Shown here piece by piece: positions 8,771-16,951 of a stretch of DNA of 64,000 nt. The stretch's first letter is position 1, and each line of letters begins with the position of its first letter. Under the pieces are notes generated by a model. It was given only the letters and a program-made list of their open reading frames with translations, did no database searches and had not been told where the DNA came from. Location: contig JABLXE010000001.1 of the NCBI GenBank assembly GCA_013178225.1, positions 248,001 to 312,000 on the forward strand. Reading direction: 5' to 3'. A program made the translations under genes and the position numbers. The DNA comes from Methanotrichaceae archaeon (GTDB lineage: Archaea; Halobacteriota; Methanosarcinia; Methanotrichales; Methanotrichaceae).

Positions 8771-9307
8771 ATGGCCTGGGTTGTATGGTTCACCGGTCTT
8801 CCCGGATGCGGCAAGACCACAATTGCAAAACTCGTTCGGGAGAAGCTTCTCCTACAAGGGATAAACGCCAAGATCCTGCAGCTCGATGAGATCCGAAGGG
8901 TGGTAACGCCCGATCCCAAATACACGGATGAAGAGCGCGACCTGGTCTATGCCAGCCTGGCTTACATGGCGAAAATTCTCAGCGAAGAAGGGATAAACGT
9001 GATAGTTGATGCAACTGCCAACCGAAGGCGCTATCGCGACCTGGCCAGGTCCCTTGTTCCTCGTTTTGCTGAGGTCTACATAAAGGCACCCCTGGAGGTC
9101 TGCATGACGCGAGAAGCGGAGAGGCGGGCCCAGTTTTCCCCCAAGGGGATCTACAAGAAAGCCGTTCACGGGGCGGCTGTTCCCGGCGTGGGCGTATCCT
9201 ATGAAGAGCCTGCAGCCCCTGAAATCGAGGTGGATACCATCTCCATGACCGCGGATCAGGGCGCTTCGCTGGCCGCAGAGAGGATCATGGAGCTTTTTGA
9301 GGAATAA
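8771..9307 (+). CDS. cysC: adenylylsulfate kinase-like protein (CysC family)
   Basis: 178 aa P-loop kinase. Walker A is GLPGCGKTT at residues 9-17, followed by LQLDEIRRVV and a DATANRRRYRDLAR segment typical of APS kinases; the C-terminal part has FSPKGIYKKA (the substrate-lid region). CysC phosphorylates adenosine 5'-phosphosulfate to PAPS. Methanogens lack ordinary sulfate assimilation, so the physiological substrate may differ; no sulfurylase gene is adjacent. Confidence 0.8.
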   Translation: MAWVVWFTGLPGCGKTTIAKLVREKLLLQGINAKILQLDEIRRVVTPDPKYTDEERDLVYASLAYMAKILSEEGINVIVDATANRRRYRDLARSLVPRFAEVYIKAPLEVCMTREAERRAQFSPKGIYKKAVHGAAVPGVGVSYEEPAAPEIEVDTISMTADQGASLAAERIMELFEE

Positions 9308-9399
9308 AGGGTCTGAGCGCTGACAATACTTAATGGGAAAATTTAAAGAATAGGTTGAAATAGAGCCTCTTAGACTCCCTCTCAGGAAGTGATTGTGGT

Positions 9400-10554
9400 T
9401 TGAAATCTAATGCAGGATTTGTAGGGTTTGACGGAACAGAAAACAAACGAACTATCCTTGCGCTTCACCAGGTCAAAGAGGCTGCCCGGGTGGACGGCGA
9501 TTTGAATATCCTCCTGCGTAAGCCTCATGCCAGAGCCAAATCAGTTCTAACCAAGATGGACCGGCTGTGCGGTGGAGTCAAGGCCTACGTCAGCGATGCC
9601 GCAGACAAAGAGAAATGGGAAAAGGCCGGATTCCAGATCGATGGCGGATTTGAGGACTTCTTCTCGGACTCGGACTTCGTCATGGTGGGGACGCCTGGCG
9701 ACCAGGAGCTGCCCTACGTTGAGGCCGGACTCGCTCACGACTGTTTTGTATCCCTGATGGGTGGAGCCGATCGCCCGGACATCCTCAAGGGCCTGGCTGA
9801 AAAGAAGATCGATATCAACGATCAGCTCAAGGCTGACTTCGCCCGCGAATTCTTCTTCGGCCTGGAAAACTACGAGATGTTCCTCAAGGCCCGCCCCAAA
9901 CTGGTGCAGTGTACCAGCTGCAACACCACCGGGCTTTCCCGGCTGGCACTGGCCGCAAGGCCGCTGGGGCTGTGCGCCGTTTTAGGAAATATCGATCGCA
10001 GGCATGGAGATCCGCACACCGTAGTTCGGGCCTCTCCCAGCGCCGTCCAGTTTGGAAAAGGTGCCGGCCATCAGGGCACCGATGCCGGAACGGTCTTCGA
10101 GGAGGTTCAGTTCTCGATTAGGGCCAGCAAAGTTCCGACCACGGTTCCGCACACCAATTTCCTCAACATGGTCTTCAAGGGCGACGTGAAGCCCGCCCAG
10201 CTGGTGGATCAGTTCGCCAAGACCCGTGAGGTAGTAGTCATGCCCTACCAGGACGAGGGCCGAAAGCACGAGTGGACCAGCGAGATACTGGAGGCTTATC
10301 TCTCCGGCCTGGAGAGGCCTATTAGCCCCGAGATCTTCGAGCTGCTGGTATCCGATGCCGTAATTCCCTTCAAACTGGGAGACTACACCGTCATGCAGAC
10401 GGTCTCCATGGTGGAGCAGATGTCCATTGCTGTGCCCAACCATGTGGAGTCCTACCTGCTATCGTGCGGCTATCCGCTGGAAGGAGTGCACGAGCTGGTG
10501 GACAAGTCGCTGGGCGCACTGCACGGCATCTGGCCGGATAAGCTGAGCTGCTAG
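9400..10554 (+). CDS. atypical type II glyceraldehyde-3-phosphate dehydrogenase paralogue
   Basis: 384 aa, longer than the usual about 340 aa of archaeal GAPDH. The catalytic motif CTSCNTTGLSRLALA (Cys174) and downstream layout (VPTTVPHTNFL, then helices) match archaeal GAPDH. The N-terminus reads FVGFDGTENKRTILALHQ where normal enzymes have INGYGTIGKRVADAV, so the Rossmann GxGxxG is missing. It may have lost or changed nucleotide binding, or act on another substrate. TTG start. Four bases precede the ATG of the tRNA-endonuclease gene. Confidence 0.7.
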   Translation: MKSNAGFVGFDGTENKRTILALHQVKEAARVDGDLNILLRKPHARAKSVLTKMDRLCGGVKAYVSDAADKEKWEKAGFQIDGGFEDFFSDSDFVMVGTPGDQELPYVEAGLAHDCFVSLMGGADRPDILKGLAEKKIDINDQLKADFAREFFFGLENYEMFLKARPKLVQCTSCNTTGLSRLALAARPLGLCAVLGNIDRRHGDPHTVVRASPSAVQFGKGAGHQGTDAGTVFEEVQFSIRASKVPTTVPHTNFLNMVFKGDVKPAQLVDQFAKTREVVVMPYQDEGRKHEWTSEILEAYLSGLERPISPEIFELLVSDAVIPFKLGDYTVMQTVSMVEQMSIAVPNHVESYLLSCGYPLEGVHELVDKSLGALHGIWPDKLSC

Positions 10555-10557
10555 GTG

Positions 10558-11613
10558 ATGTCCGGGGAGATTCCTGCCGGAAAGCTGCAGGGCGAGAGGG
10601 TCCGCTTTGGACCGGACGCCCTGTCTGAACTTTATGAGCAGGGCTATTTTGGGCGGCCCAGGGGAAAAGCTCTCGATCTTTCGCTGGTGGAGGCCGCCTA
10701 TCTGCTGGACCGATCCCGGATCAAGGTATCTCAGCAGGGAAAAGAGCTGGACTTCAGGGCTTTCTTTCAGGCCTCTTCCGCCCTGGAGAAGGGATTCGAG
10801 TTCAGGTATGTGGTTTACAAAGACCTGCGGGAGCGCGGCTACTACGTCCAGCCGGGCAGGCCCGACTTCCGGGTTTACCCCCGTGGCGGACATCCGGGAA
10901 AGACTCCTGCCGAGTTTTACGTGCTGGTGATCTCGGAACGCATGCCCTTGCCGCTGCAGAGCCTGGTGGAGCCGGTCCGCATGGCCGGGCAGATGAGAAA
11001 GCGGCTGATGCTGGCAATTGTGGATGAAGAGAGCGATATCACCTTTTATGAGGCCCGCGATAAGACCCTGTCCGGGAAGATGGGCCAGGAGCCGTCGGGC
11101 GGGCTGGCCACCCTGCTGGAGGACCGGGTGGTTCTCTGGGACCCTGAGGCCTCAGTTCGCCTGCACGAGCACGGCTTTTACGGAAAAGCCATAGGCGAGC
11201 AGCTGCAGCTGTCGCTGGTGGAGTCGGCCTATCTGCTGGAGAAGGGCTTGATCGAGATGGCCGACCGCTCTGGAGAGGCACTGGACCTGGAGGGGCTAAA
11301 GGAAAAGGCCCGGGAGATCGAGAGCGACTTCGACCTGAAATACCGCATTTACCGCGACCTGCGAGAAAAGAGGCTGGTGGTCAAGACCGGCTTTAAGTTC
11401 GGCACCCATTTCCGGGTTTACAAACAGGTGGGCGGACCGGATCGAGTCCCGCACTCCGAGTATCTGGTACATACCGTATCCTCCGATTATGTCTTCATGC
11501 CGCCGGTGCTTTCAAGGGCGGTTCGCCTGGCACACTCGGTCAGAAAGGAGATGGTCTTCGCCTATCCCGAAGATGGGGTAAGGTATCTGGAGATCAAGAG
11601 GTTGAGGCCCTGA
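10558..11613 (+). CDS. endA: tRNA-splicing endonuclease, fused two-repeat (alpha2) form
   Basis: 351 aa with two tandem endonuclease units. The second unit carries the catalytic triad Tyr288 (FRVYK), His299 (VPHSEY) and Lys330 (VRKEMVFA). The first unit keeps the fold (YVVYKDLRERGYYV, FRVYP) but lacks the histidine, as expected for the structural half of the euryarchaeal alpha2 enzyme. It cuts bulge-helix-bulge motifs in pre-tRNA and pre-rRNA. ATG 10558 follows AGGTG; an in-frame GTG at 10555 overlaps this signal. Confidence 0.92.
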   Translation: MSGEIPAGKLQGERVRFGPDALSELYEQGYFGRPRGKALDLSLVEAAYLLDRSRIKVSQQGKELDFRAFFQASSALEKGFEFRYVVYKDLRERGYYVQPGRPDFRVYPRGGHPGKTPAEFYVLVISERMPLPLQSLVEPVRMAGQMRKRLMLAIVDEESDITFYEARDKTLSGKMGQEPSGGLATLLEDRVVLWDPEASVRLHEHGFYGKAIGEQLQLSLVESAYLLEKGLIEMADRSGEALDLEGLKEKAREIESDFDLKYRIYRDLREKRLVVKTGFKFGTHFRVYKQVGGPDRVPHSEYLVHTVSSDYVFMPPVLSRAVRLAHSVRKEMVFAYPEDGVRYLEIKRLRP

Positions 11614-11707
11614 AAATCGGGAAGGGCATGAGTTCCAGAACCCTGCAGGACCCCTGCAGAGATCCCAGATTCCTGCAGAAATCCTGAAATCCAGGTCTTC
11701 GGAGAGG

Positions 11708-12217
11708 TCATCTTCTCAATATTTCCCGCCGCAGGAAGAACGCCAGCGCGAGAAGCGCGAGTCCAAATATCAGAGCCCACCGGTCCGCTATTCTGAAGAG
11801 ATCGGCATGATAATCAAAGAGCCCGATGCCGAAATATTGAGAGGACAGGGGATAAAAGAAGGGATAGGCCGGGTTTTGGCTGAGCGCGTCAACGAACAAA
11901 TGAGCAGCGAAGCCCACCAGGGCAAATATGAACGAGTCCTGGAATTTTATTCCCAGGGGAAGCAGAAGAAAGGCCACCATCGCCGCATAGAGGATCATCA
12001 CCAGGATGTTGTGGAAGTCGCCATGCACTATCGGCGTTCCGGAGACCAAAAGAGTAATCCCGAATACCTTCAGCGCAGGATCAACTATCAAATCCAGGTC
12101 GGGAGCAAATGCGCTGGCTACAATTATCCAGTAATAGTCCTTGCCCCTAAGCCGGTAATATAAGGCCCCAAAGACCAGGGCAATGGCCAGGGAGTAGATG
12201 AGGTGTTCGATACGCAT
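11708..12217 (-). CDS. membrane metal-dependent hydrolase, YdjM/DUF457 family
   Basis: 169 aa with four or five transmembrane helices. Conserved polar residues sit near membranes: SAFAPDLDLI, TPIVHGDFHN and AHLFVDALSQ, matching the DUF457 (YdjM) pattern of Asp and His residues thought to bind metal. Substrate unknown. Monocistronic on the reverse strand, 95 bp after the convergent endA gene. Confidence 0.75.
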   Translation of the reverse strand: MRIEHLIYSLAIALVFGALYYRLRGKDYYWIIVASAFAPDLDLIVDPALKVFGITLLVSGTPIVHGDFHNILVMILYAAMVAFLLLPLGIKFQDSFIFALVGFAAHLFVDALSQNPAYPFFYPLSSQYFGIGLFDYHADLFRIADRWALIFGLALLALAFFLRREILRR

Positions 12218-12332
12218 AACGATTTCTCATCAGGTTGGCGGGGATCAGATATAAGATATTTCGAGGCCCAACTTAAATCTCAGGCCTGAGACCCGGCCTG
12301 GCGGAGGCAAAGGGAATAGCAGGATCGGAAAT

Positions 12333-12830
12333 ATGGTTCATCATCGAAAGCAAACGCTCTCCGGCATGATCACCCGGCTCCTTGACCAAGTCCTGCCAGG
12401 TCGGCGCGGACCTGAGGACTGGCTGCGGTCTGGAGACGACTTCATGCGGGAGGCCAGGCTGGATGAGGCCTTCAGCTGCTTTGAAGAGGCGGTCAGGATA
12501 GGGCCGGGAAACGCCGCCGCCTGGAAACGGAGGGGAGTCGCCCTGGGGTTGATGGGCTTTTTTCCTGAAGCTGCCGGCTCCTTTGCCAGAGCTGCTAACG
12601 TGAATCCATCTGACCGGGAGGCCTGGATGTGCCGGGGATTTTGCCTGGTCAGGACTTTACACTACCAGGAGGCCCTTTGGTGTTTCGTTCAGGTTCTGCA
12701 GCGCTATCCTGAGGACGGGTACGCTCGGTACTGGTGCGACCTTCTGGAGGAGGAGATCGAAGGCGGAGGTCCGGGCCTGGGCTGGGCTGCCAGGCCGGAG
12801 CCGGACAGCGCTGTTTTATCTAGGGGCTAA
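12333..12830 (+). CDS. TPR-repeat protein
   Basis: 165 aa. Two to three tetratricopeptide repeats are visible, for example LDEAFSCFEEAVRIGPGN followed by AAAWKRRGVALGLMGFFPEA and a third helix pair ending in WCFVQVLQRYPEDGYARYW. A scaffold for protein contacts is likely; no partner is suggested by the context other than the small unknown gene 33 bp downstream. Confidence 0.75.
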   Translation: MVHHRKQTLSGMITRLLDQVLPGRRGPEDWLRSGDDFMREARLDEAFSCFEEAVRIGPGNAAAWKRRGVALGLMGFFPEAAGSFARAANVNPSDREAWMCRGFCLVRTLHYQEALWCFVQVLQRYPEDGYARYWCDLLEEEIEGGGPGLGWAARPEPDSAVLSRG

Positions 12831-12863
12831 AGGCATAAAGGATAGCGACGATCAGGACCCGTC

Positions 12864-13244
12864 ATGGATGAGAACGGCAGCGAGTACATCAAGAGCCTGG
12901 GGTTTTACCAGCGGAAGTTCAGGTTTCTGGCGGTGTCAATCGACCTGAAGCTCAAGATCATCCTGGCCAAGATGGACCTCGATCTTCCCGAGACCCTGCC
13001 CGAAAAGATTGATGTGTTTCTGAAGGTCCGGCCTGAGGCGGATGGACAGCTGGCCGGAAGGCTGCTGGAGTTCAGGCGCTGCTCTATGGCGCTTGATCGG
13101 GGATCGCCGGCCGGCGAGGCAGAGGCGATGGCGGTCTCTTTCGAGGGGGAGACTCTGGACTTCGGGCGGGCCCGGCAGGCTGAGATCGATGCTGATTTCG
13201 CCGAGATCATGGCGGAGCTTGCGAAGATATCGGATAGCTTTTGA
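12864..13244 (+). CDS. hypothetical protein
   Basis: 126 aa, soluble, mostly helical by appearance, with no motif that I recognise. Begins MDENGSEYIKSLGFYQRKFR. It follows the TPR gene at 33 bp in the same direction and shares its codon use, so the two may be co-transcribed. Confidence 0.55.
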   Translation: MDENGSEYIKSLGFYQRKFRFLAVSIDLKLKIILAKMDLDLPETLPEKIDVFLKVRPEADGQLAGRLLEFRRCSMALDRGSPAGEAEAMAVSFEGETLDFGRARQAEIDADFAEIMAELAKISDSF

Positions 13245-13313
13245 TGGCCTTTTGAGAGAAGCTGGCCGAGCTGCCCGAACGTCTCGTTTATCTCCTCCTG
13301 CCAACAGATCTTG

Positions 13314-14167
13314 TTAGAGTTCGATACTATATAGTTCCGCCCGATCTTCGATATCTTCCATGGCCGGATAGCCTCGGACACTCTCGCCTAGCAATACTGC
13401 TTTTATGTCCTTTATCATGGGATGATCGACTCCCATTAATTCATCTCTGTGCTTCAGGTAGAAAAGTATGCAGAAAGCTTTTAGGGGAACTCCCAGCCAG
13501 AGTCCAAGGAGTGGATGAATACTTCCTGAATGGACAGCTCTATCTTAGGCAGAGTATAGTAGTTGTCCCGCAAGCCCAGCTCAATCCCGTAATCCTTGTA
13601 GGCAGAGAAGGCAGTAGGTGTGGCATCCTGCGTCCGGATGCTTTTGAAGAGCGCGCTGTCTCCGTAGTTTTTGATGAGCATCGCCTCCCTGGGGACCAGG
13701 CGCGCCATCTGGTATTCGACCAGCTCAGATACGAAGTCTTTCAGCTCCGGCCAGAGGATATAGTTGAAAGAATAGCAATAGGCTTTGCCCTCCTTGGTGC
13801 GCTTGATCACACCCAGCCTGAGGAAGCCCTTCAGATAGCCGTACAGCGTATCGCTGGGTATGCCGGTCTTTTCGGCCAGAGCGTCCAGGCTCTTGGGGGT
13901 CTGGCCCATACGGGCAAGCAGCTCCACCCTGCGAAGGGAGAAGACCTTATGCAGGGGAGAAGCCCGGTGAGAGAAGTAGAGCCGCTTGAAGGCCTCTGCC
14001 GGAGGGGTGGCAGCAAGAACGACTTCACGCCCCCTCCGCTCCGCCAGCCCCTGCTCAACCAGATGAGTCAAGAGCCGGGATATGGTCTTAACCGAAAACA
14101 CATGCAGTTCCCTTGAGCATTCTCTAGCGTGGATATAGTCGCATAAGAAGGAAAATAGTATATCCCG
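13314..14167 (-). pseudogene. damaged winged-helix regulator
   Basis: The intact frame 14101-13481 (GTG, 206 aa) is only the middle of a larger gene. Upstream the same frame stays open for 22 more codons to a TAG at 14168-14170 and encodes the first helices of the winged helix (ILFSFLCDYIHARECSRELH), but has no ATG, GTG or TTG. Downstream, adding one base at the C4 run before the TAA at 13481-13483 opens a frame of 55 more residues (LKAFCILFYLKHRDELMGVD and on) ending at TAA 13314-13316. Both ends therefore look broken. Reads like an archaeal HTH protein of a nucleotidyltransferase-linked type. Confidence 0.6.
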
Positions 14168-14208
14168 CTACCCACCGTAATGCTTTTTAATTTGTTTAAC
14201 TATTTTAA

Positions 14209-14547
14209 ATGACTATGCTTGGAGCCGTCAGGTCCGAGGGTCATGTTGTGGGCTCTAAAGTCTCCGCAGTGGAACTGGAGCAGATAAAGCAATTAGTTGC
14301 CTCAGGCGTTTATCTCAACACCTCCGATTTCGTGAGAGATGCCATCCGGGACAAGTTGGCAGCCATTAAGACCATAAAATATCGTGATGTCGATTACGAT
14401 ACTGCCAAAAAAGAGGTCATGGGATACTTCCAGGAAAGGGGTGAAGCATATCCTTCTGAAATTGAGGAGGATCTGGAGCTTGATTATAAATTGATTTGTC
14501 AGATCGTAGAAGAACTTAAGAGAGAAGGACGCTTAGAGGTACTTTAA
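14209..14547 (+). CDS. ribbon-helix-helix protein, antitoxin-like
   Basis: 112 aa. The N-terminal about 55 residues form a CopG/MetJ-type RHH domain (VSAVELEQIKQLVASGVYLN then TSDFVRDAIRDKL). The C-terminal part (SEIEEDLELDYKLICQIVEE, ending LKREGRLEVL) looks like a small winged-helix or effector-binding segment. A TATA-like TTAACTATTTTAAATG lies right before the ATG. Its TAA overlaps the ATG of the next small gene by one base, which suggests an operon pair. Confidence 0.75.
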   Translation: MTMLGAVRSEGHVVGSKVSAVELEQIKQLVASGVYLNTSDFVRDAIRDKLAAIKTIKYRDVDYDTAKKEVMGYFQERGEAYPSEIEEDLELDYKLICQIVEELKREGRLEVL

Positions 14548-14726
14548 TGGAGTATTATGATGAAGGTGACTCAATACATGGCTATCGGATCAGAGCTGAA
14601 GCCAGGAAAGTCAGTGACCCACGAGTTATAGCGAAGACGGGGAGGCACAAGGCACAGCGCATAATTCTGACTGAGAACGCTGAGGCATTCATAGAAAGGA
14701 AGCTCGGGTGGATTCCGAAGCAGTAA
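14547..14726 (+). CDS. 59-aa basic small protein coupled to the RHH gene
   Basis: 59 aa, MEYYDEGDSIHGYRIRAEAR then a basic middle and IPKQ end. It overlaps the RHH gene stop by one base (TAATG), so it is translationally coupled. Antitoxin-plus-small-partner pairs have this layout, but the protein has no recognisable toxin motif. Supported by coupling and by clean codon use, not by homology. Confidence 0.5.
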   Translation: MEYYDEGDSIHGYRIRAEARKVSDPRVIAKTGRHKAQRIILTENAEAFIERKLGWIPKQ

Positions 14727-15130
14727 ACTCATGATACGGGAAATATCCCATGATCAACTGCGAACTTCTGCATCAATGTGCGCACCCGACAACCTCATCT
14801 GCCCTCAGTTTGCAGGGCCATCCATGACAAAGTAGTGTTTGATTGCTCAGCAGCAATTGTGTACGAACTCAGCTAATCCTTTTCACGCAGCGCGACCCAG
14901 CCCTTCTCAAATTCCCTGATCTTTGGTGAATCGGTCCCCGACCATCTCAGAAAAAAGTTTAACTCTATTCAAATACGATTCAATGGTTGATGGGGCCAAC
15001 AATCTATCCTCAAGATACCGGCGATATCTCAGCAACGCTGGCTGCAGGTCCAATGATCCCGACCTCTGCGACCAGTTCCTGGCCATTTAGATTCCTTTTC
15101 TCTTCACTTTGGGGCCACCTTTGCCGGAAT
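14727..15130. other. mostly noncoding gap holding the recombinase remnant
   Basis: 404 bp between the 59-aa gene and the next secreted-protein gene. Apart from the reverse-strand recombinase remnant at 14907-15086 I see no gene, tRNA or clear repeat. The first 180 bp have mixed composition and may be further decayed sequence. Confidence 0.4.
14907..15086 (-). pseudogene. truncated tyrosine recombinase remnant
   Basis: 59 codons from an ATG. Residues LLRYRRYLEDRLLAPSTIES then YLNRVKLF match the SAM-like core-binding domain at the N-terminus of archaeal tyrosine recombinases. The frame ends at TGA after only this domain. A one-step frameshift near the T6 run in the LF codons continues as KIREFEKGWVALREKD to a TAG, which indicates decay. 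The catalytic domain is absent. Confidence 0.55.
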
Positions 15131-15613
15131 ATGGTTGCCCTGACCCGATCTCTCTTAATCATCACATTGGCATTTTTAATCCTCTGCCCACCCGCATTTT
15201 CGCAGCCCGACATCCGCCCCGAGACCGGCACCTACATCAAGGACATGGACAGCGAAGGCTACGGAGTCCTGATCATTCACAACAACTGGACCATGGACAC
15301 CGTGGCGGCAATCACCGACATAGACATCCAGCCGCTGGTCGCGGTCTACATCCGCTCTGGTGAATCTCTGACGATATCCGGCATCGAGGACGGCAAGTAC
15401 GGCCTGTACTTCACGGTGGGAAGCCTCTGGAACCAGGACGAGGGCAAGTTCAGAAGCGTTCTCGGCTACTACCGCTACGGGACACCATTGAACTTTGAGA
15501 CCTCTGAGACACAAGATGAGATTGAGTACTCCCTCTTCGAGCTTGATCTCTATCAGGCCCGGGCCTCCAACTTCGTCCCCGACCGCTTCGACTTCCCGGA
15601 CCTCAGCTCTTGA
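15131..15613 (+). CDS. secreted hypothetical protein
   Basis: 160 aa. Signal peptide MVALTRSLLIITLAFLILCP then PAFSQPD. The mature domain has repeated short beta-like segments (VLIIHNNWTMDTVAAITDID, VYIRSGESLTISGI) and resembles surface or adhesin-type archaeal proteins without a named family. A longer frame opens at 14987, but its first 48 residues are unlike coding sequence and the signal peptide marks 15131 as the start. Confidence 0.65.
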   Translation: MVALTRSLLIITLAFLILCPPAFSQPDIRPETGTYIKDMDSEGYGVLIIHNNWTMDTVAAITDIDIQPLVAVYIRSGESLTISGIEDGKYGLYFTVGSLWNQDEGKFRSVLGYYRYGTPLNFETSETQDEIEYSLFELDLYQARASNFVPDRFDFPDLSS

Positions 15614-15627
15614 CCGGCTCTGCAGCT

Positions 15628-16272
15628 CTACGTCTTAGCCAGGACGAAGGCCGCCTGGACCTCTGACCGGCACAGCTCCTCCCCGCGCACCCGCATCTTC
15701 CAGCGGTGGGTGTAGAGTGAGACCTGATCCAATCCGGGAAATAGCCCGGGTGCCTCCTCTTCTGTAAAATAGTGGGTGACGGTTCCCTGGGCCCGCCGGA
15801 AGGTCCAGGGCTCAACCTCCACACCCTTTCCCGCCCGGAAGTCATCTCTGCCGAACTCCCGCAGAAACAGCATTCCTCCAGGAGCCAGGACGCGGGCGAT
15901 CTCCTGAGCCGACTTCTGGCGCTCGTCCTCCAGCAGGTGCCCCAGCAGGTGAAAGGCAAAGACTGCCGAAAAGCTCCGGCTCCGGAAGGGAAGGTCGCAG
16001 ACGTTCGCCCGCATCAGGTCGGCCCGCTGGCCGGCAGCGGACAGCGGACGGCACAGCTCGAGCGCTTCTGCAGAGATATCCAGGGCTACCACCCGCCAGG
16101 AAGGGTCCAGGGCCGAGAGGGTCTTTCCGCTCCCGCATCCCAGCTCCAGAACCCGCGACCCCGCGGGCAGCCGCAGTACCGGCATGCCCTTGGCTGAGCC
16201 GCCCCACAGCCGGCGGCGGGTGCCGTAATCCTTCTCCCAGGCCTTCAGATGGTCATCCGTTGTCATCTTCAT
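15628..16272 (-). CDS. class I SAM-dependent methyltransferase
   Basis: 214 aa. Motif I is VLELGCGSGKTLSAL, motif II VVALDIS, and the post-motif region DLPFRSRSFSAVFAFHLLGH fits the Methyltransf_11 group. Substrate unknown. The frame is open to 16416, but the stretch before MKMTTDDHLKAWEKDYG is Arg/Ser-rich and unlike the family, so 16272 (or 16266) is the likely start. It follows the DUF2299-like gene on the same strand. Confidence 0.75.
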   Translation of the reverse strand: MKMTTDDHLKAWEKDYGTRRRLWGGSAKGMPVLRLPAGSRVLELGCGSGKTLSALDPSWRVVALDISAEALELCRPLSAAGQRADLMRANVCDLPFRSRSFSAVFAFHLLGHLLEDERQKSAQEIARVLAPGGMLFLREFGRDDFRAGKGVEVEPWTFRRAQGTVTHYFTEEEAPGLFPGLDQVSLYTHRWKMRVRGEELCRSEVQAAFVLAKT

Positions 16273-16327
16273 CTTGGCCGCGTACGCAGCCCAGCGCCCG
16301 GCCCATTTCCTGCCGCTTTCCTGCTGA

Positions 16328-16861
16328 TCAGATGTACATCGGCTCCGGCGGGGCTGAAGACCTCGGCCTCTGCCCCTGGCTGCCGTCGAAGATCTCCTGG
16401 AACTTCCACACCACATAAAGCTCGCACCTGAAGTTCTCCCGCAGGGCCTCCATCAGGGCGTTCTTGCTCAGGCCGTCGTAGTAGATCTCCCTTGAGAAGC
16501 GGATGCTCTCCAGATCGCCGCTCCGGGGCTCGAACTCAAAATTGGACTCCCGAAACAGAAGGGCATAGCGCATGTCCCACAACAGCCGCTCCCGCTCCCG
16601 ATCAGGAAGTGCCTTTAGCGCAGCTCTGTGCACATCTGCCAGCTTGATTCTGGAAAAGACCACCACCATATCGGAACGGTCTTTGGGCTGGATGACGTTC
16701 ACATAGCGCCCAGACCTGGCCGGAAACTCCGCCGCCAGATGAAAGTGCAGTTTCTCATCCTGCACCCGGTCCCTGTAGAGGCCCTCCTCAGTGAGCCACT
16801 TCAAGATCGTCTCACGTACCTCGACTACTTTCGGATTCGAGCAATCATTATCATCAGCCAT
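16328..16861 (-). CDS. conserved archaeal protein, DUF2299-like
   Basis: 177 aa from MADDNDCSNP. An N-terminal helix (VVEVRETILKWLTEEGLYRD) is followed by a beta-rich part (HFHLAAEFPARSGRYVNVIQ), a pattern I associate with DUF2299 of methanogens, function unknown. An upstream in-frame ATG at 16876 would add five residues. Probably co-transcribed with the downstream methyltransferase. Confidence 0.6.
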   Translation of the reverse strand: MADDNDCSNPKVVEVRETILKWLTEEGLYRDRVQDEKLHFHLAAEFPARSGRYVNVIQPKDRSDMVVVFSRIKLADVHRAALKALPDRERERLLWDMRYALLFRESNFEFEPRSGDLESIRFSREIYYDGLSKNALMEALRENFRCELYVVWKFQEIFDGSQGQRPRSSAPPEPMYI

Positions 16862-16951
16862 GAAAGGACAAACCACCTAGAGCTTTTTTATTAACCTCAA
16901 ATTCCAGAGTCCTAATTTCCAAAAGACCACCATGACCATCAGGCCGGAGCT

